A stretch of DNA of 36,364 bases from Methanoregulaceae archaeon. GTDB lineage: Archaea; Halobacteriota; Methanomicrobia; Methanomicrobiales; Methanospirillaceae. Below are positions 7,343 through 14,959 of this stretch, piece by piece; the first letter of the stretch is position 1; each line of letters opens with the position of its first letter. Made by a program: the position numbers and the translations under genes. The stretch is taken from assembly GCA_021371995.1 (NCBI GenBank), contig JAJFVA010000034.1, forward strand, positions 1 to 36,364, read 5' to 3'. The notes under the pieces are model-generated. The model did no database searches. It worked only from the letters and a program-made list of their open reading frames with translations, and was not told where the DNA came from.

Positions 7343-7906
7343 TTATCGGGGCTCAATAATACCCTTTTCTGTCACAATGAGGTCCATTGCAACGTCATTT
7401 TCATCACCGGGGATTTCAGGCAGTTCCAGGCAGGAAAAGGCGATCCCGATCTTCTTCATGTGGGGGTAGCAGGAGAGGAACCGGTCATAGTACCCGGCCC
7501 CGTACCCGAGCCGGTGCCCATTCCGGTCAAATGCGATCATGGGCACGACCACGATCCTGATATCGGCCGGACTTGCAGGGATCTCGCAACCCAGCGGCTC
7601 GGGGACCGAGAATGTGCTCTCCACGAGGAAAGAAGGATCGCGAAGATAGGAGAGGCGCAGGGTGCGGGACTCACGCTCGATAATGGGTACGACCACCCCG
7701 GTTCCGCTGGCGAGCAGGGAGGCGATCAGCCCTCGGGTGTCCACTTCATTGGCCTTTGAGGCATAGACGAGGATCGGGCTCTCGCCGTCAATCACGTTCC
7801 GGAGGTGGTGCTCGATCAATGACGAGTGGTGCTCAATCTCTTCACGAGAGAGTCGGCACCGGATCTCCTTTGCATGCTCCCGCAATACCCGTTTTTCCCG
7901 GCTCAT
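7343..7906 (-). CDS. 5-formyltetrahydrofolate cyclo-ligase family protein
   Basis: Predicted 187-residue cytoplasmic protein of normal family length. The diagnostic motif GYGAGYYDRFL lies at about 134-144, and the N-terminal basic helix REKRVLREHAKEIRCRLS and VVVPMIAFD (about 120-128) fit the fold. Bacterial and eukaryotic members convert 5-formyl-THF to methenyl-THF with ATP. Most methanogens of this group use tetrahydromethanopterin or tetrahydrosarcinapterin, so the archaeal substrate may differ. It lies 64 bases downstream of thiC on the same strand and may be read from the same transcript. Confidence 0.88.
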   Translation of the reverse strand: MSREKRVLREHAKEIRCRLSREEIEHHSSLIEHHLRNVIDGESPILVYASKANEVDTRGLIASLLASGTGVVVPIIERESRTLRLSYLRDPSFLVESTFSVPEPLGCEIPASPADIRIVVVPMIAFDRNGHRLGYGAGYYDRFLSCYPHMKKIGIAFSCLELPEIPGDENDVAMDLIVTEKGIIEPR

Positions 7907-7970
7907 CCGTGTAGTACTATGGTGAAACCGACCAGATAAGGGTGTGGATCCGGAAAAAATAGATAGTTCT

Positions 7971-9245
7971 TCAGAAACTGAAGTGCCGGTTCACGATTTT
8001 CAGGGCACAATAATCCCCGCACATCGTGCATCCGTCTTTGTCGGCCGGCATCCGCTCGGCCCGGATCTGGCGGGCACGTTCCGGGTTCATCGCTACCTGG
8101 AACTGGCGTTCCCAATCAAGGTCGCGGCGGGCATGGCCCATCTCGAGGTCTGCATCCCGCTTTTTTAACTTGATCATGTCTCCGACATGGGCGGCAATCC
8201 GGGAACTGATGACCCCTTCGTAGACCTCTTCAGGCGTTGGAAGTGCGAGGTGCTCGGCCGGGGTGACGTAGCAGATGAAGTCAGCACCATAGGAAGAGGA
8301 CATAGCAGCCCCGATTGCAGCAACCCTGTCGTCATACCCGGGAGCGATGTCGGTGACGAGCGGACCGAGCATGTAGAAAGGTTTGCGGTTAGTCACTCTT
8401 TTCTGGAGGATTACGTTTGCCTCGATCTCATCGAGGGGGATATGCCCGGGGCCCTCGACAATCACCTGCACGCCGTCTGCATGGGCTTTGTCGGCAAGCT
8501 CGGCGTTGATCAGGAGCTCCTGGACCGCGGCACGGTCGGTCGCATCATGCACCGCACCGGCACGCATCCCGTTGCCCATAGAGAGCGTTACTTCGTGCTC
8601 CTTCATTATCTCGAGGAGGTAATCAAACTCCGAGTAGAGTGGGTTCTCTTTGTCGTTATGGATCATCCAGGCGGTCATGAATGCCCCGCCCCTTGAAACG
8701 AGCCCCCCGTGCCTCCCCTGGTTCCGGAGTCTTTTTACCGTCTCCCAGTTGATCCCGGTATGGATCGCCATGAAGTTTGTTCCAAGCTTCGCCTGCTCGG
8801 CAGTAATACGGAAGAGGTCGTCCTCCTTCATGTGCACCACCGCGCCGTCTTTGATGGCAGCCTCGATAAAAGCCTGGTAGAGTGGAACGCTCCCCACCGA
8901 GAGCGTGGTGTTTGCGATGACCTGCTTCCGGATCTCGGTGAAGTCTCCTCCCGTGGAGAGCTCCATGAGGGTGTCAGCCCCTGCACGCTCGGCAGCTTTT
9001 GTCTTCTCCACCTCCATCGCGATGTCGACAATATCGGTGGAAGTGCCGATCGAGGCGTTCACTTTCGTCCGCAGCCCTTCGCCAATGCCGCAGATCTTCA
9101 CGTTCCGGTACGGGGAGACGGGGATGGTGATATGCCCCCCTGCAATCCCCCGCCGGACAAAGTCCTCGGTCACGCCCTCCTGCCGGGCCACGATCCGCAT
9201 CTCTTCCGTGATGATCCCGGACCTGGCATCGTCTACAATACTCAT
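7971..9245 (-). CDS. thiC: Phosphomethylpyrimidine synthase ThiC
   Basis: Predicted 424-residue radical SAM enzyme that rearranges 5-aminoimidazole ribotide to HMP phosphate for thiamine synthesis. The barrel is well conserved: IGTSTDIVD, GADTLMELSTGGD, VEGPGHIPLDEIEAN, and LGPLVTDIAPGYD. The C-terminal Fe-S cluster motif reads CTMCGDYC (about 409-416), a CX2CX3C, one residue shorter than the CX2CX4C of characterised bacterial enzymes. The long N-terminal extension of proteobacterial ThiC is missing, as in other archaea. No TPP riboswitch is visible upstream. An inverted repeat at 9270-9288 lies in the promoter. Confidence 0.95.
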   Translation of the reverse strand: MSIVDDARSGIITEEMRIVARQEGVTEDFVRRGIAGGHITIPVSPYRNVKICGIGEGLRTKVNASIGTSTDIVDIAMEVEKTKAAERAGADTLMELSTGGDFTEIRKQVIANTTLSVGSVPLYQAFIEAAIKDGAVVHMKEDDLFRITAEQAKLGTNFMAIHTGINWETVKRLRNQGRHGGLVSRGGAFMTAWMIHNDKENPLYSEFDYLLEIMKEHEVTLSMGNGMRAGAVHDATDRAAVQELLINAELADKAHADGVQVIVEGPGHIPLDEIEANVILQKRVTNRKPFYMLGPLVTDIAPGYDDRVAAIGAAMSSSYGADFICYVTPAEHLALPTPEEVYEGVISSRIAAHVGDMIKLKKRDADLEMGHARRDLDWERQFQVAMNPERARQIRAERMPADKDGCTMCGDYCALKIVNRHFSF

Positions 9246-9269
9246 ACCTTCTTAGTGGAGAAAAGACCT

Positions 9270-9288
9270 GATAAAGCCTCTTTTTATC
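9270..9288 (-). promoter_or_regulatory. Inverted repeat in the thiC upstream region
   Basis: GATAAA at 9270-9275 and TTTATC at 9283-9288 form a perfect 6-bp inverted repeat with a 7-base spacer, about 25-43 bases before the thiC ATG. The A/T-rich arms also serve as TATA candidates. A regulator site is possible but not shown. Confidence 0.35.
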
Positions 9289-9425
9289 AATTGCGGACTA
9301 AATCTCGCTTGTTATTTCAACAAGTAAAGTTGATTTGCATATACGAAATATTTTTTTACAAAGGAAATCGCCCCCGTTTTCAGGCCGCTTTCAATAGCTT
9401 GAATAAAACACCGTGCCCATTCATT

Positions 9426-10271
9426 ATGGAAACGGTGATCCGGGTGAACGTCAACTATGGTGGTTTTGTGGACGCGAGCACCAAGGACTGGCCGGGAAGG
9501 TCGGTCTGTACGGTGTTTCTCCGCGGGTGCCCGCTCCGGTGCTCCTACTGCCACAATGCTGCCATACAGACCGGGAAAAATGAGTTGGAGATCAGTGAGG
9601 TGGTCAGAAAGATCGATGGCGCCCTCCTGCTCATATCTGGGGTAATCTTCTCGGGCGGCGAGCCGACCCTGCAGGGCGATGCGCTGATCGCTCTTGCCCG
9701 GGCAGCAAAGGAACGGGGACTTCTTGTCGGCCTCCAGACAAACGGTTACTTCCCTGACGTCCTTGCCCGCCTCATCGATGAACGGCTGGTGGACCGGGTC
9801 GCGCTTGACTTCAAGACCCGCTGGGAGGGATACAGCAGGCGGATGGAAGGCTATGCCGGGGCGGCAGAAGAGGACTACTCCCGCCAGGCACAGCGTTCGG
9901 TGCAGATCTGCGAGAAGGCCTGGCGGGAGGGGAGCCTCCCTGAGTTTGAGATCGTGCTCACCCTCTTCTGGGAAAATGAAAAGGAGGTCCTTACGATTGC
10001 AGAGACTCTCCCCCGGGTTACCATCGTCCTCAACCAGGGGGTCCGGAAGAGGTTCTGGAAGGAATGGGAACTATCAGGGAAGGTGAAAGGAAAACCCTAC
10101 CTCTCTGAGTCAGAAGTGAAGGGAGAACGGCCCCCCCTCTCCTATGAAGAGCTCGCAAAAATCGGGGGGAAGATCACAAAACTGGGCCGGACCATAAAGA
10201 TACGGACAAGGGATGCCGGGGAGGTGGTGTATGAAAGTGATCGGAGTCGTGGGGTTGCCTGCCAGCGGTAA
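9426..10271 (+). CDS. Radical SAM protein, anaerobic ribonucleotide reductase activase-like (NrdG type)
   Basis: Predicted 281-residue protein. The cluster-binding motif CPLRCSYC (Cys35, Cys39, Cys42; CX3CX2C) is preceded by DWPGRSVCTVFLRG, the typical lead-in of NrdG/pyruvate formate-lyase activase-like proteins, and followed by SGGEPTLQ (SAM amino-group binding). NrdG makes the glycyl radical of the anaerobic reductase NrdD. At 281 residues it is longer than typical bacterial NrdG, with about 70 extra C-terminal residues (KPYLSESEVKGERPP onwards). No nrdD is in the window, so the substrate is open. ATG 9426 is the first start before the conserved part. Its 3' end overlaps the next gene by 41 bases. 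Confidence 0.82.
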   Translation: METVIRVNVNYGGFVDASTKDWPGRSVCTVFLRGCPLRCSYCHNAAIQTGKNELEISEVVRKIDGALLLISGVIFSGGEPTLQGDALIALARAAKERGLLVGLQTNGYFPDVLARLIDERLVDRVALDFKTRWEGYSRRMEGYAGAAEEDYSRQAQRSVQICEKAWREGSLPEFEIVLTLFWENEKEVLTIAETLPRVTIVLNQGVRKRFWKEWELSGKVKGKPYLSESEVKGERPPLSYEELAKIGGKITKLGRTIKIRTRDAGEVVYESDRSRGVACQR

Positions 10272-10785
10272 GGGGGAGATCTCGCGCATCGCTGCCGGGA
10301 TGGGTATCCCGGTCGTGGTGATGGGAGACGTGATCAGGGATGCCGTGCGTGCTGCCGGGCTTCCCGTCACCGACCAGAACCTCGGGGGTATGGCAAACGC
10401 CCTTCGCAGGGAAGGAGGTATGGCCGCCATTGCAGAACGGGTGCTTCCTGCAATTGAATCGCAGCAGGCAGCAGCAGTCCTTGTTGACGGGATCAGGGGT
10501 GATGCAGAGGTGGACTTATTCCGCGGCAGGTTCCCGGAATTTGTCCTGATCGGGGTGGATGCCCCGTTTGCGACCCGGCTCTCCCGCCTCAATGCGAGGG
10601 GAAGGTCGGATGATGTGCATGATGCGGATGATCTTTCTGCAAGGGACGCACGTGAGATCTCGTGGGGGCTCGGTCGTGCCCTCACCCTCGCAGACTACCT
10701 GATCATGAATGATGGCAGCATGGAGGAGTTCGAGGAGAAGGCACGGCAACTGCTCGCAGAGATCACGGAGGAGCCATGCGTATAA
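10231..10785 (+). CDS. UPF0200 P-loop kinase-like protein
   Basis: Predicted 184-residue nucleotide-binding protein. Walker A is GLPASGKG at residues 8-15. VLVDGIRGDAEVDLF at about 88-102 is the Walker B region, and ARGRSDD near 123-129 resembles the lid segment of adenylate- and dephospho-CoA kinase-like folds. This matches the archaeal UPF0200 family, which has no established substrate. The start ATG 10231 has a strong ribosome binding site (GGGGAGGTGG). It overlaps the radical SAM gene by 41 bases and the next gene by 10, so translation of the run is probably coupled. Confidence 0.85.
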   Translation: MKVIGVVGLPASGKGEISRIAAGMGIPVVVMGDVIRDAVRAAGLPVTDQNLGGMANALRREGGMAAIAERVLPAIESQQAAAVLVDGIRGDAEVDLFRGRFPEFVLIGVDAPFATRLSRLNARGRSDDVHDADDLSARDAREISWGLGRALTLADYLIMNDGSMEEFEEKARQLLAEITEEPCV

Positions 10786-11549
10786 GGCCGTATTTCTCCT
10801 CCTCATCAAAAGTATGGGATGATATCGGGTGGGTGTTTGGCATAGAGGAGACAGGATACGAGGGCTGGGAAATTGTGGCCGATGGATCCTACCGCCTCGA
10901 CAACCCTGAAAATGTCGCCCGTATTGCCGATGTCATCGGGTCCCTGCCGCTCGGGATCACCGTGCATGCCCCTTACGCGGACCTGAACCTTGCCACGCTC
11001 AACTACCCGATCTGGCGGGAATCGGTCCGCCAGGTATGCACCTGCATCAGGCATGCATCGGACTGGACAGACCGCGTGACCATCCATCCCGGCTATCTCT
11101 CCCCTGTCGGCAGGATCATGCCTGAACGGGCATGGCAGCAGCAGAAGGAAGCACTCGCCGAGATCGGGAAGGTGGCATCCGATCATTCGGTGCTGGCATG
11201 CCTCGAGAACATGATCGGTATCCGCGAGTTCCTCTGCCGGATGCCCGAAGAGCTTGCCGGGATGGTGGAAGGGATCGAAGGGATCGGGATCACGATTGAT
11301 ATCGGCCATGCCAACACGGTCGGGAAAGTGCGGGAGTTCCTCCCCTATCTCTCCACAGCATCACATCTCCATGTTCATGACAACCATGGAGTCCATGACG
11401 AGCACCTTGCGCTTGGTGCCGGGACGATCGACTGGGATCTTGTCGGAACATGTATTGCCCGGGACTATTCCGGAGTCGTTGTGGTGGAGGGCCGGTCCAT
11501 TGAAGAGGGAAAGGCGAGCCTTCCAACCGTGAGGGGCTGGCAGGCATGA
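10776..11549 (+). CDS. TIM-barrel protein of the sugar phosphate isomerase/AP endonuclease IV superfamily
   Basis: Predicted 257-residue protein with the xylose isomerase-like TIM-barrel pattern: WEIVADG (strand 1-2), ITVHAPYADLNLA near 61-73, VTIHPGYLS near 104, ACLENM near 144, ITIDIGHAN near 170 and LHVHDNHGVHDEH near 195-207. The metal ligands His/Glu/Asp expected for the superfamily are all present. This could be an isomerase/epimerase or an AP-endonuclease-like enzyme; the substrate cannot be read. It overlaps RNase Z by ATGA, so these two are translationally coupled. Confidence 0.8.
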   Translation: MRIRPYFSSSSKVWDDIGWVFGIEETGYEGWEIVADGSYRLDNPENVARIADVIGSLPLGITVHAPYADLNLATLNYPIWRESVRQVCTCIRHASDWTDRVTIHPGYLSPVGRIMPERAWQQQKEALAEIGKVASDHSVLACLENMIGIREFLCRMPEELAGMVEGIEGIGITIDIGHANTVGKVREFLPYLSTASHLHVHDNHGVHDEHLALGAGTIDWDLVGTCIARDYSGVVVVEGRSIEEGKASLPTVRGWQA

Positions 11550-12490
11550 GCGGAGAGACCCTCCAGGTATACTTCCTTGGAACTGCAGGGGCCCTCCCGA
11601 CCCCGTTGCGAAACCCCCCCTGCATCATGGTCAGGAGGGGTTCGGATACGCTCCTCTTTGACTGCGGGGAGGGGACCCAGCAGCAGATGATGCGGTCCCG
11701 GACAGGATTTCTTGTCGATGCAATCTTTGTGACCCACTGGCACGCCGATCATTTCCTCGGCATCGCAGGACTTGTCCAGACCCTCTCGTTCATGGGGAGG
11801 AAGGATCCGCTCCCGGTGTACGGGCCGGCGTGGGTGCATGAGGCGGTCTCTGCGATCCGGGCGCTCTCCCGCTTCAGCATCAAATTCTCCCTCTCTTCAG
11901 TCCAGCTGGGACACGGGTCAGAGATACGGTTCAACGGGTACTCGGTCAGGGCATTTGCCACCGATCACGGGATGGAGAGTCTCGGTTATGTCCTTGCCGA
12001 AGATGCACGCCCGGGCAGGTTTAACCGGGAGCGGGCCATCGAGCTCGGGGTGCCCCCGGGCCCTCTCTTCGGCCGTATCCAGCGCGGAGAGACCGTCTGC
12101 ATCATAAAAGGGGGCGTCTCCCGCCATGTCAGCCCGCAGGACGTGATGGGGCCGCCCCGGCCCGGACGGACGATCGTATACACGGGAGATACCCGTCCTG
12201 TCCATCACCGCATCGCGGAAATCACAACCTCCCCGGACCTTCTCATCCATGATGCGACATATGATGATGAGTGCCGGGACCGGGCGGCAGAGGTCTTCCA
12301 TACAACTGCGGGAGAGGCGGGAGAGGCTGCCCGGGTGCTGCAGGCCAGGATCCTCGCCCTTGTCCATATCAGTTCCCGGTATACCTCGACTGCAGGGCAT
12401 ATCCGGGATGCGACAAGGGAATTTTCAGGGACCGTGATTGCCCCGTCCGATATGGAGTTCCTGGAACTTCCGTTCCGGGAGGATGACTGA
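11546..12490 (+). CDS. rnz: Ribonuclease Z (tRNA 3' processing endonuclease)
   Basis: Predicted 314-residue metallo-beta-lactamase enzyme that cuts tRNA precursors 3' of the discriminator base. FLGTAGALPTPLRNPP opens the protein, FDCGEGTQQQM follows, and the zinc motif THWHADH holds His64, His66, Asp68 and His69. TGDTRP near 211 and HISSRY near 272 supply further ligands. Length is normal for the short (ElaC) form. The tRNA-Pro(GGG) gene in this window lacks an encoded CCA, so its transcript would need this enzyme and CCA addition. Last gene of the run starting at 9426; a perfect hairpin at 12502-12519 follows. Confidence 0.93.
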   Translation: MSGETLQVYFLGTAGALPTPLRNPPCIMVRRGSDTLLFDCGEGTQQQMMRSRTGFLVDAIFVTHWHADHFLGIAGLVQTLSFMGRKDPLPVYGPAWVHEAVSAIRALSRFSIKFSLSSVQLGHGSEIRFNGYSVRAFATDHGMESLGYVLAEDARPGRFNRERAIELGVPPGPLFGRIQRGETVCIIKGGVSRHVSPQDVMGPPRPGRTIVYTGDTRPVHHRIAEITTSPDLLIHDATYDDECRDRAAEVFHTTAGEAGEAARVLQARILALVHISSRYTSTAGHIRDATREFSGTVIAPSDMEFLELPFREDD

Positions 12491-12501
12491 TCCATCCAGG
12501 A

Positions 12502-12550
12502 ATCATTCCATAGAATGATAAGAAGTACCATCGAATGTTTACCTGTAAAC
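12502..12550 (+). promoter_or_regulatory. Two perfect inverted repeats between RNase Z and the DHH gene
   Basis: ATCATTC-CATA-GAATGAT at 12502-12519 is a 7-bp hairpin that may end the RNase Z transcript, although no T-run follows. GTTTAC-CT-GTAAAC at 12537-12550 is a 6-bp palindrome 40 bases before the DHH gene and could be an operator. Confidence 0.4.
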
Positions 12551-12589
12551 TGAAGCGAACGCACCAATCGTAGTAATACCGGTGAAAGT

Positions 12590-14431
12590 ATGCAAGATCC
12601 AGATGACGTGACAGTATATCGCATGGGCCCTGGCTGCGACCTTGGAGATGTCGAAGAGGGAAAGGTCTATATCGGCCGCGTGCAGGGATTCGCAAATTTT
12701 GGCACCTTTGTCCAGTTGAATGACCGGGTGAAAGGCCTGTGTCATAAAAGCAATATCAAGACCCAGCACAAGGAACGCGAGACGATCCTTGTCCGGGTGA
12801 AGACGATACGGAGCAATGGCAATATCGACCTCGAGGAAGTGACCTATCCCGTCTACACGGTGGAGATGGTGGAGAAGAAATCCACCGCAGTAAGGCTCGC
12901 TGAACTTGGCAACAAGGTGGGAAGAACGGTAAGCATCGAGGGGGAGATCGCCCAGATCAAGCAGACGAGCGGCCCGACCATCTTCACCGTTGTGGATGAG
13001 TCAGGTACCGAGAATGCCGCTGCCTTCGTGGAAGCCGGGGTGCGGGCCTATCCCGAGGCAGAGCTCGATGATGTGGTCAGGATCACAGGGGAAGTGATGC
13101 TCCGGAACAACCAGATCCAGATCGAGGCACGATCGCTTGTCATTCTCACGGGAGAGGAAGGGGAGAAGGTCCGCGAGCGGATAGAAAAGGCACTTGACCA
13201 GCGCTCGGAACCCCCTGACATCCCGCTCCTGATCAGGAGCGATGTGCTTGAAAAGCTCAGGCCTGCGATGAGGGAGGTTGCAAAGGTGATCAGGAAGGCG
13301 GTGTTTTCAGCCCAGCCGATCATCCTCCGGCACCATGCCGATGCAGACGGGATATGCTCGGCAGTAGCGATCGAGCAGGCAGTCACAGCGCTGATCAGGG
13401 AAACGGGAGGCGATTTTGATGCCGACTACTATCTCTTCAAGCGGGCCCCGTCAAAAGCACCATTCTACGAGATCGAGGATATCACCCGGGACCTCGACTT
13501 TGCCTTAAAGGACCATGTCCGGTTCGGGCAGAAACTCCCCCTCATCCTCCTGACCGATAACGGGTCGACTGAAGAGGATCTCCCGTCGCTCAAGATGGCA
13601 CAGGTATACGGGCTTCCGATTGTGGTCGTGGACCACCACCACCCCGACGAGATAGTGGACCAGTACCTTGCCGGTCATGTAAACCCGTACCATGTTGGCG
13701 GGGATTTCGGGATTACCGCGGGAATGCTCGGGACAGAGGTTGCACGGCTCATCAACCCGGCAGTTGGAGAGAACATTAAGCACCTCCCATCCATTGCGGG
13801 GGCAGGCGACAGGAGCGAAGCACCGGAGCGGGGACGCTATTATGATCTCGTCAGGGACACGTATACCGAGCAGGACTGCAAGGATATCGCCCTCTCCCTT
13901 GACTACGAGCAGTTCTGGCTGAGGTTCAATGACGGCCGCGAGATTATCAAGGACATCCTGAACCTGTCGGGCGCAACAGATCGCCATAAAAAACTGATCC
14001 CGCTCCTCGTGGAGGGGGCAAACGCCCTGATTGCGGACCAGATGAATGCCTGCATGCCCCATGTCCGGCACCAGACGCTTCCAAACGGGGCAGAGCTCTT
14101 CCGGATCGATGTCGAGATCCATGCCCATAAGTTCACCTTCCCCCCTCCCGGAAAGACATCAGGCGAGGTGCATGACCGGCTCTGCCAGAAATATGCCGGG
14201 TCCCCTGTCGTCACCATCGGCTTTGGTCCGGACTTTGCTGTACTCCGCTCGAAAGGGGTGATGATGAACATCCCGAAGATGGTCAGGGAGCTCAGGGACG
14301 AGATCCCGGGCGGCGGTATCAGTGGTGGAGGACACCTCGTTGTCGGGAGCATCAAGTTTGTGGAAGGAATGCGCGAGAAGGTCCTGGAAGGGTTGATCGA
14401 GAAGATCTCACGGGTGCCTGCCGGTCTCTGA
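12590..14431 (+). CDS. DHH-family phosphoesterase with S1 and OB domains (archaeal RecJ-like)
   Basis: Predicted 613-residue nuclease-like protein. An S1-type RNA-binding domain (about 18-85, GKVYIGRVQGFANFGTFV) and an OB fold (about 105-190) precede the DHH domain: HHADADGICSA (248-258), LLTDNGS (320-326) and VVVDHHHPDE (345-354). The C-terminal DHHA1 domain ends with GGGISGGGHLVVG near 582-594. The architecture matches archaeal RecJ homologues, which include the GINS-associated nuclease and 5'-3' exonucleases acting on RNA or DNA. A gins gene lies elsewhere in the window. GGTGA precedes the ATG. A T-run follows at 14439-14445. Confidence 0.87.
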   Translation: MQDPDDVTVYRMGPGCDLGDVEEGKVYIGRVQGFANFGTFVQLNDRVKGLCHKSNIKTQHKERETILVRVKTIRSNGNIDLEEVTYPVYTVEMVEKKSTAVRLAELGNKVGRTVSIEGEIAQIKQTSGPTIFTVVDESGTENAAAFVEAGVRAYPEAELDDVVRITGEVMLRNNQIQIEARSLVILTGEEGEKVRERIEKALDQRSEPPDIPLLIRSDVLEKLRPAMREVAKVIRKAVFSAQPIILRHHADADGICSAVAIEQAVTALIRETGGDFDADYYLFKRAPSKAPFYEIEDITRDLDFALKDHVRFGQKLPLILLTDNGSTEEDLPSLKMAQVYGLPIVVVDHHHPDEIVDQYLAGHVNPYHVGGDFGITAGMLGTEVARLINPAVGENIKHLPSIAGAGDRSEAPERGRYYDLVRDTYTEQDCKDIALSLDYEQFWLRFNDGREIIKDILNLSGATDRHKKLIPLLVEGANALIADQMNACMPHVRHQTLPNGAELFRIDVEIHAHKFTFPPPGKTSGEVHDRLCQKYAGSPVVTIGFGPDFAVLRSKGVMMNIPKMVRELRDEIPGGGISGGGHLVVGSIKFVEGMREKVLEGLIEKISRVPAGL

Positions 14432-14436
14432 TACCC

Positions 14437-14446
14437 TCTTTTTTTC
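14437..14446 (+). terminator. T-run terminator after the DHH gene
   Basis: Seven T at 14439-14445 lie 8 bases after the stop codon. No stable hairpin is needed for archaeal oligo-T termination. Confidence 0.5.
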
Positions 14447-14889
14447 TGTCTGTCTTGGTGATGAGGGGATATTATAATTTTCACCATCACTCTTACCATC
14501 AATGTACGATTGAAACCTGTGTCGTGCTTATAGTCCCAGAATCCAGGGCTGAAAAGTGATACTGCTATTTTCTTCAAAGTGAAGAAAAGATCCTGAGACC
14601 TGAACTGTTCAATTGCGTTATGGAAAGACGCTAACAGCGGCGTTGGGGGTGAGCCAAAGGCGAAAGCCCCTTGAGCTCCAGAATCATACAGAGCCTTGTA
14701 TCAATAAAAAAAATGGTCCTTGAACTACCACGTACCCTTCATGGCTACATCCGTTCCTGGTTTTCCCTGTCATCCCCGTTTCGAATGAGCTCATGGGTTT
14801 GTTGATATAACCTTTTGGTAAGTGCGAATAATTTCGCAGTTAAACGGGTTAAATCGGGAAAAGGGCCTATTTAAATGCTTTGTCCTTGC
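14447..14889. other. AT-rich noncoding region with hairpins
   Basis: No gene is supportable. The region holds a perfect 8-bp hairpin, TTTTCTTC-AAAGT-GAAGAAAA, at 14568-14588; a family 2 repeat at 14615-14670; and a perfect palindrome, TGCGAA-TAAT-TTCGCA, at 14823-14838. A TATA-like TATTTAAAT lies near 14868-14877. A small noncoding RNA is possible but I cannot define one. Confidence 0.45.
14615..14670 (+). repeat. Dispersed hairpin repeat, family 2, copy 1
   Basis: The core CAGCGGCG at 14635 is followed by GGGGGTGAGCCAAAGGCGAA (14644-14663), which is identical to copy 3 at 32478-32497. A GGGG/CCCC outer stem and GCC-AAA-GGC inner stem can form. The upstream part GCGTTATGGAAAGACGCTAA aligns loosely with the other copies. 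Confidence 0.6.
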
Positions 14890-14924
14890 CATGAGAGATG
14901 GGTAGATATTTATACTATCTCATG
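14890..14924 (+). promoter_or_regulatory. TATA box enclosed by an inverted repeat
   Basis: CATGAGA at 14890-14896 and TCTCATG at 14918-14924 are perfect inverted arms around a TATA-like GATATTTATAC (14905-14915). Transcription would start near 14935-14940. Binding at these arms would cover the TATA box, so this is a candidate operator, perhaps for the winged-helix protein encoded next. Confidence 0.5.
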
Positions 14925-14959
14925 ACAACTAGATCTCACACTGCTGAGGTGACACACGA

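Noticed and set aside
8709-9425. Long upstream extension of the radical SAM gene
   Set aside because: The extended frame is antisense to thiC and has no radical SAM similarity; the conserved protein starts at ATG 9426.
9246-9425. TPP riboswitch before thiC
   Set aside because: The conserved THI-element core was not found in the upstream sequence on the minus strand; only a short inverted repeat is seen.
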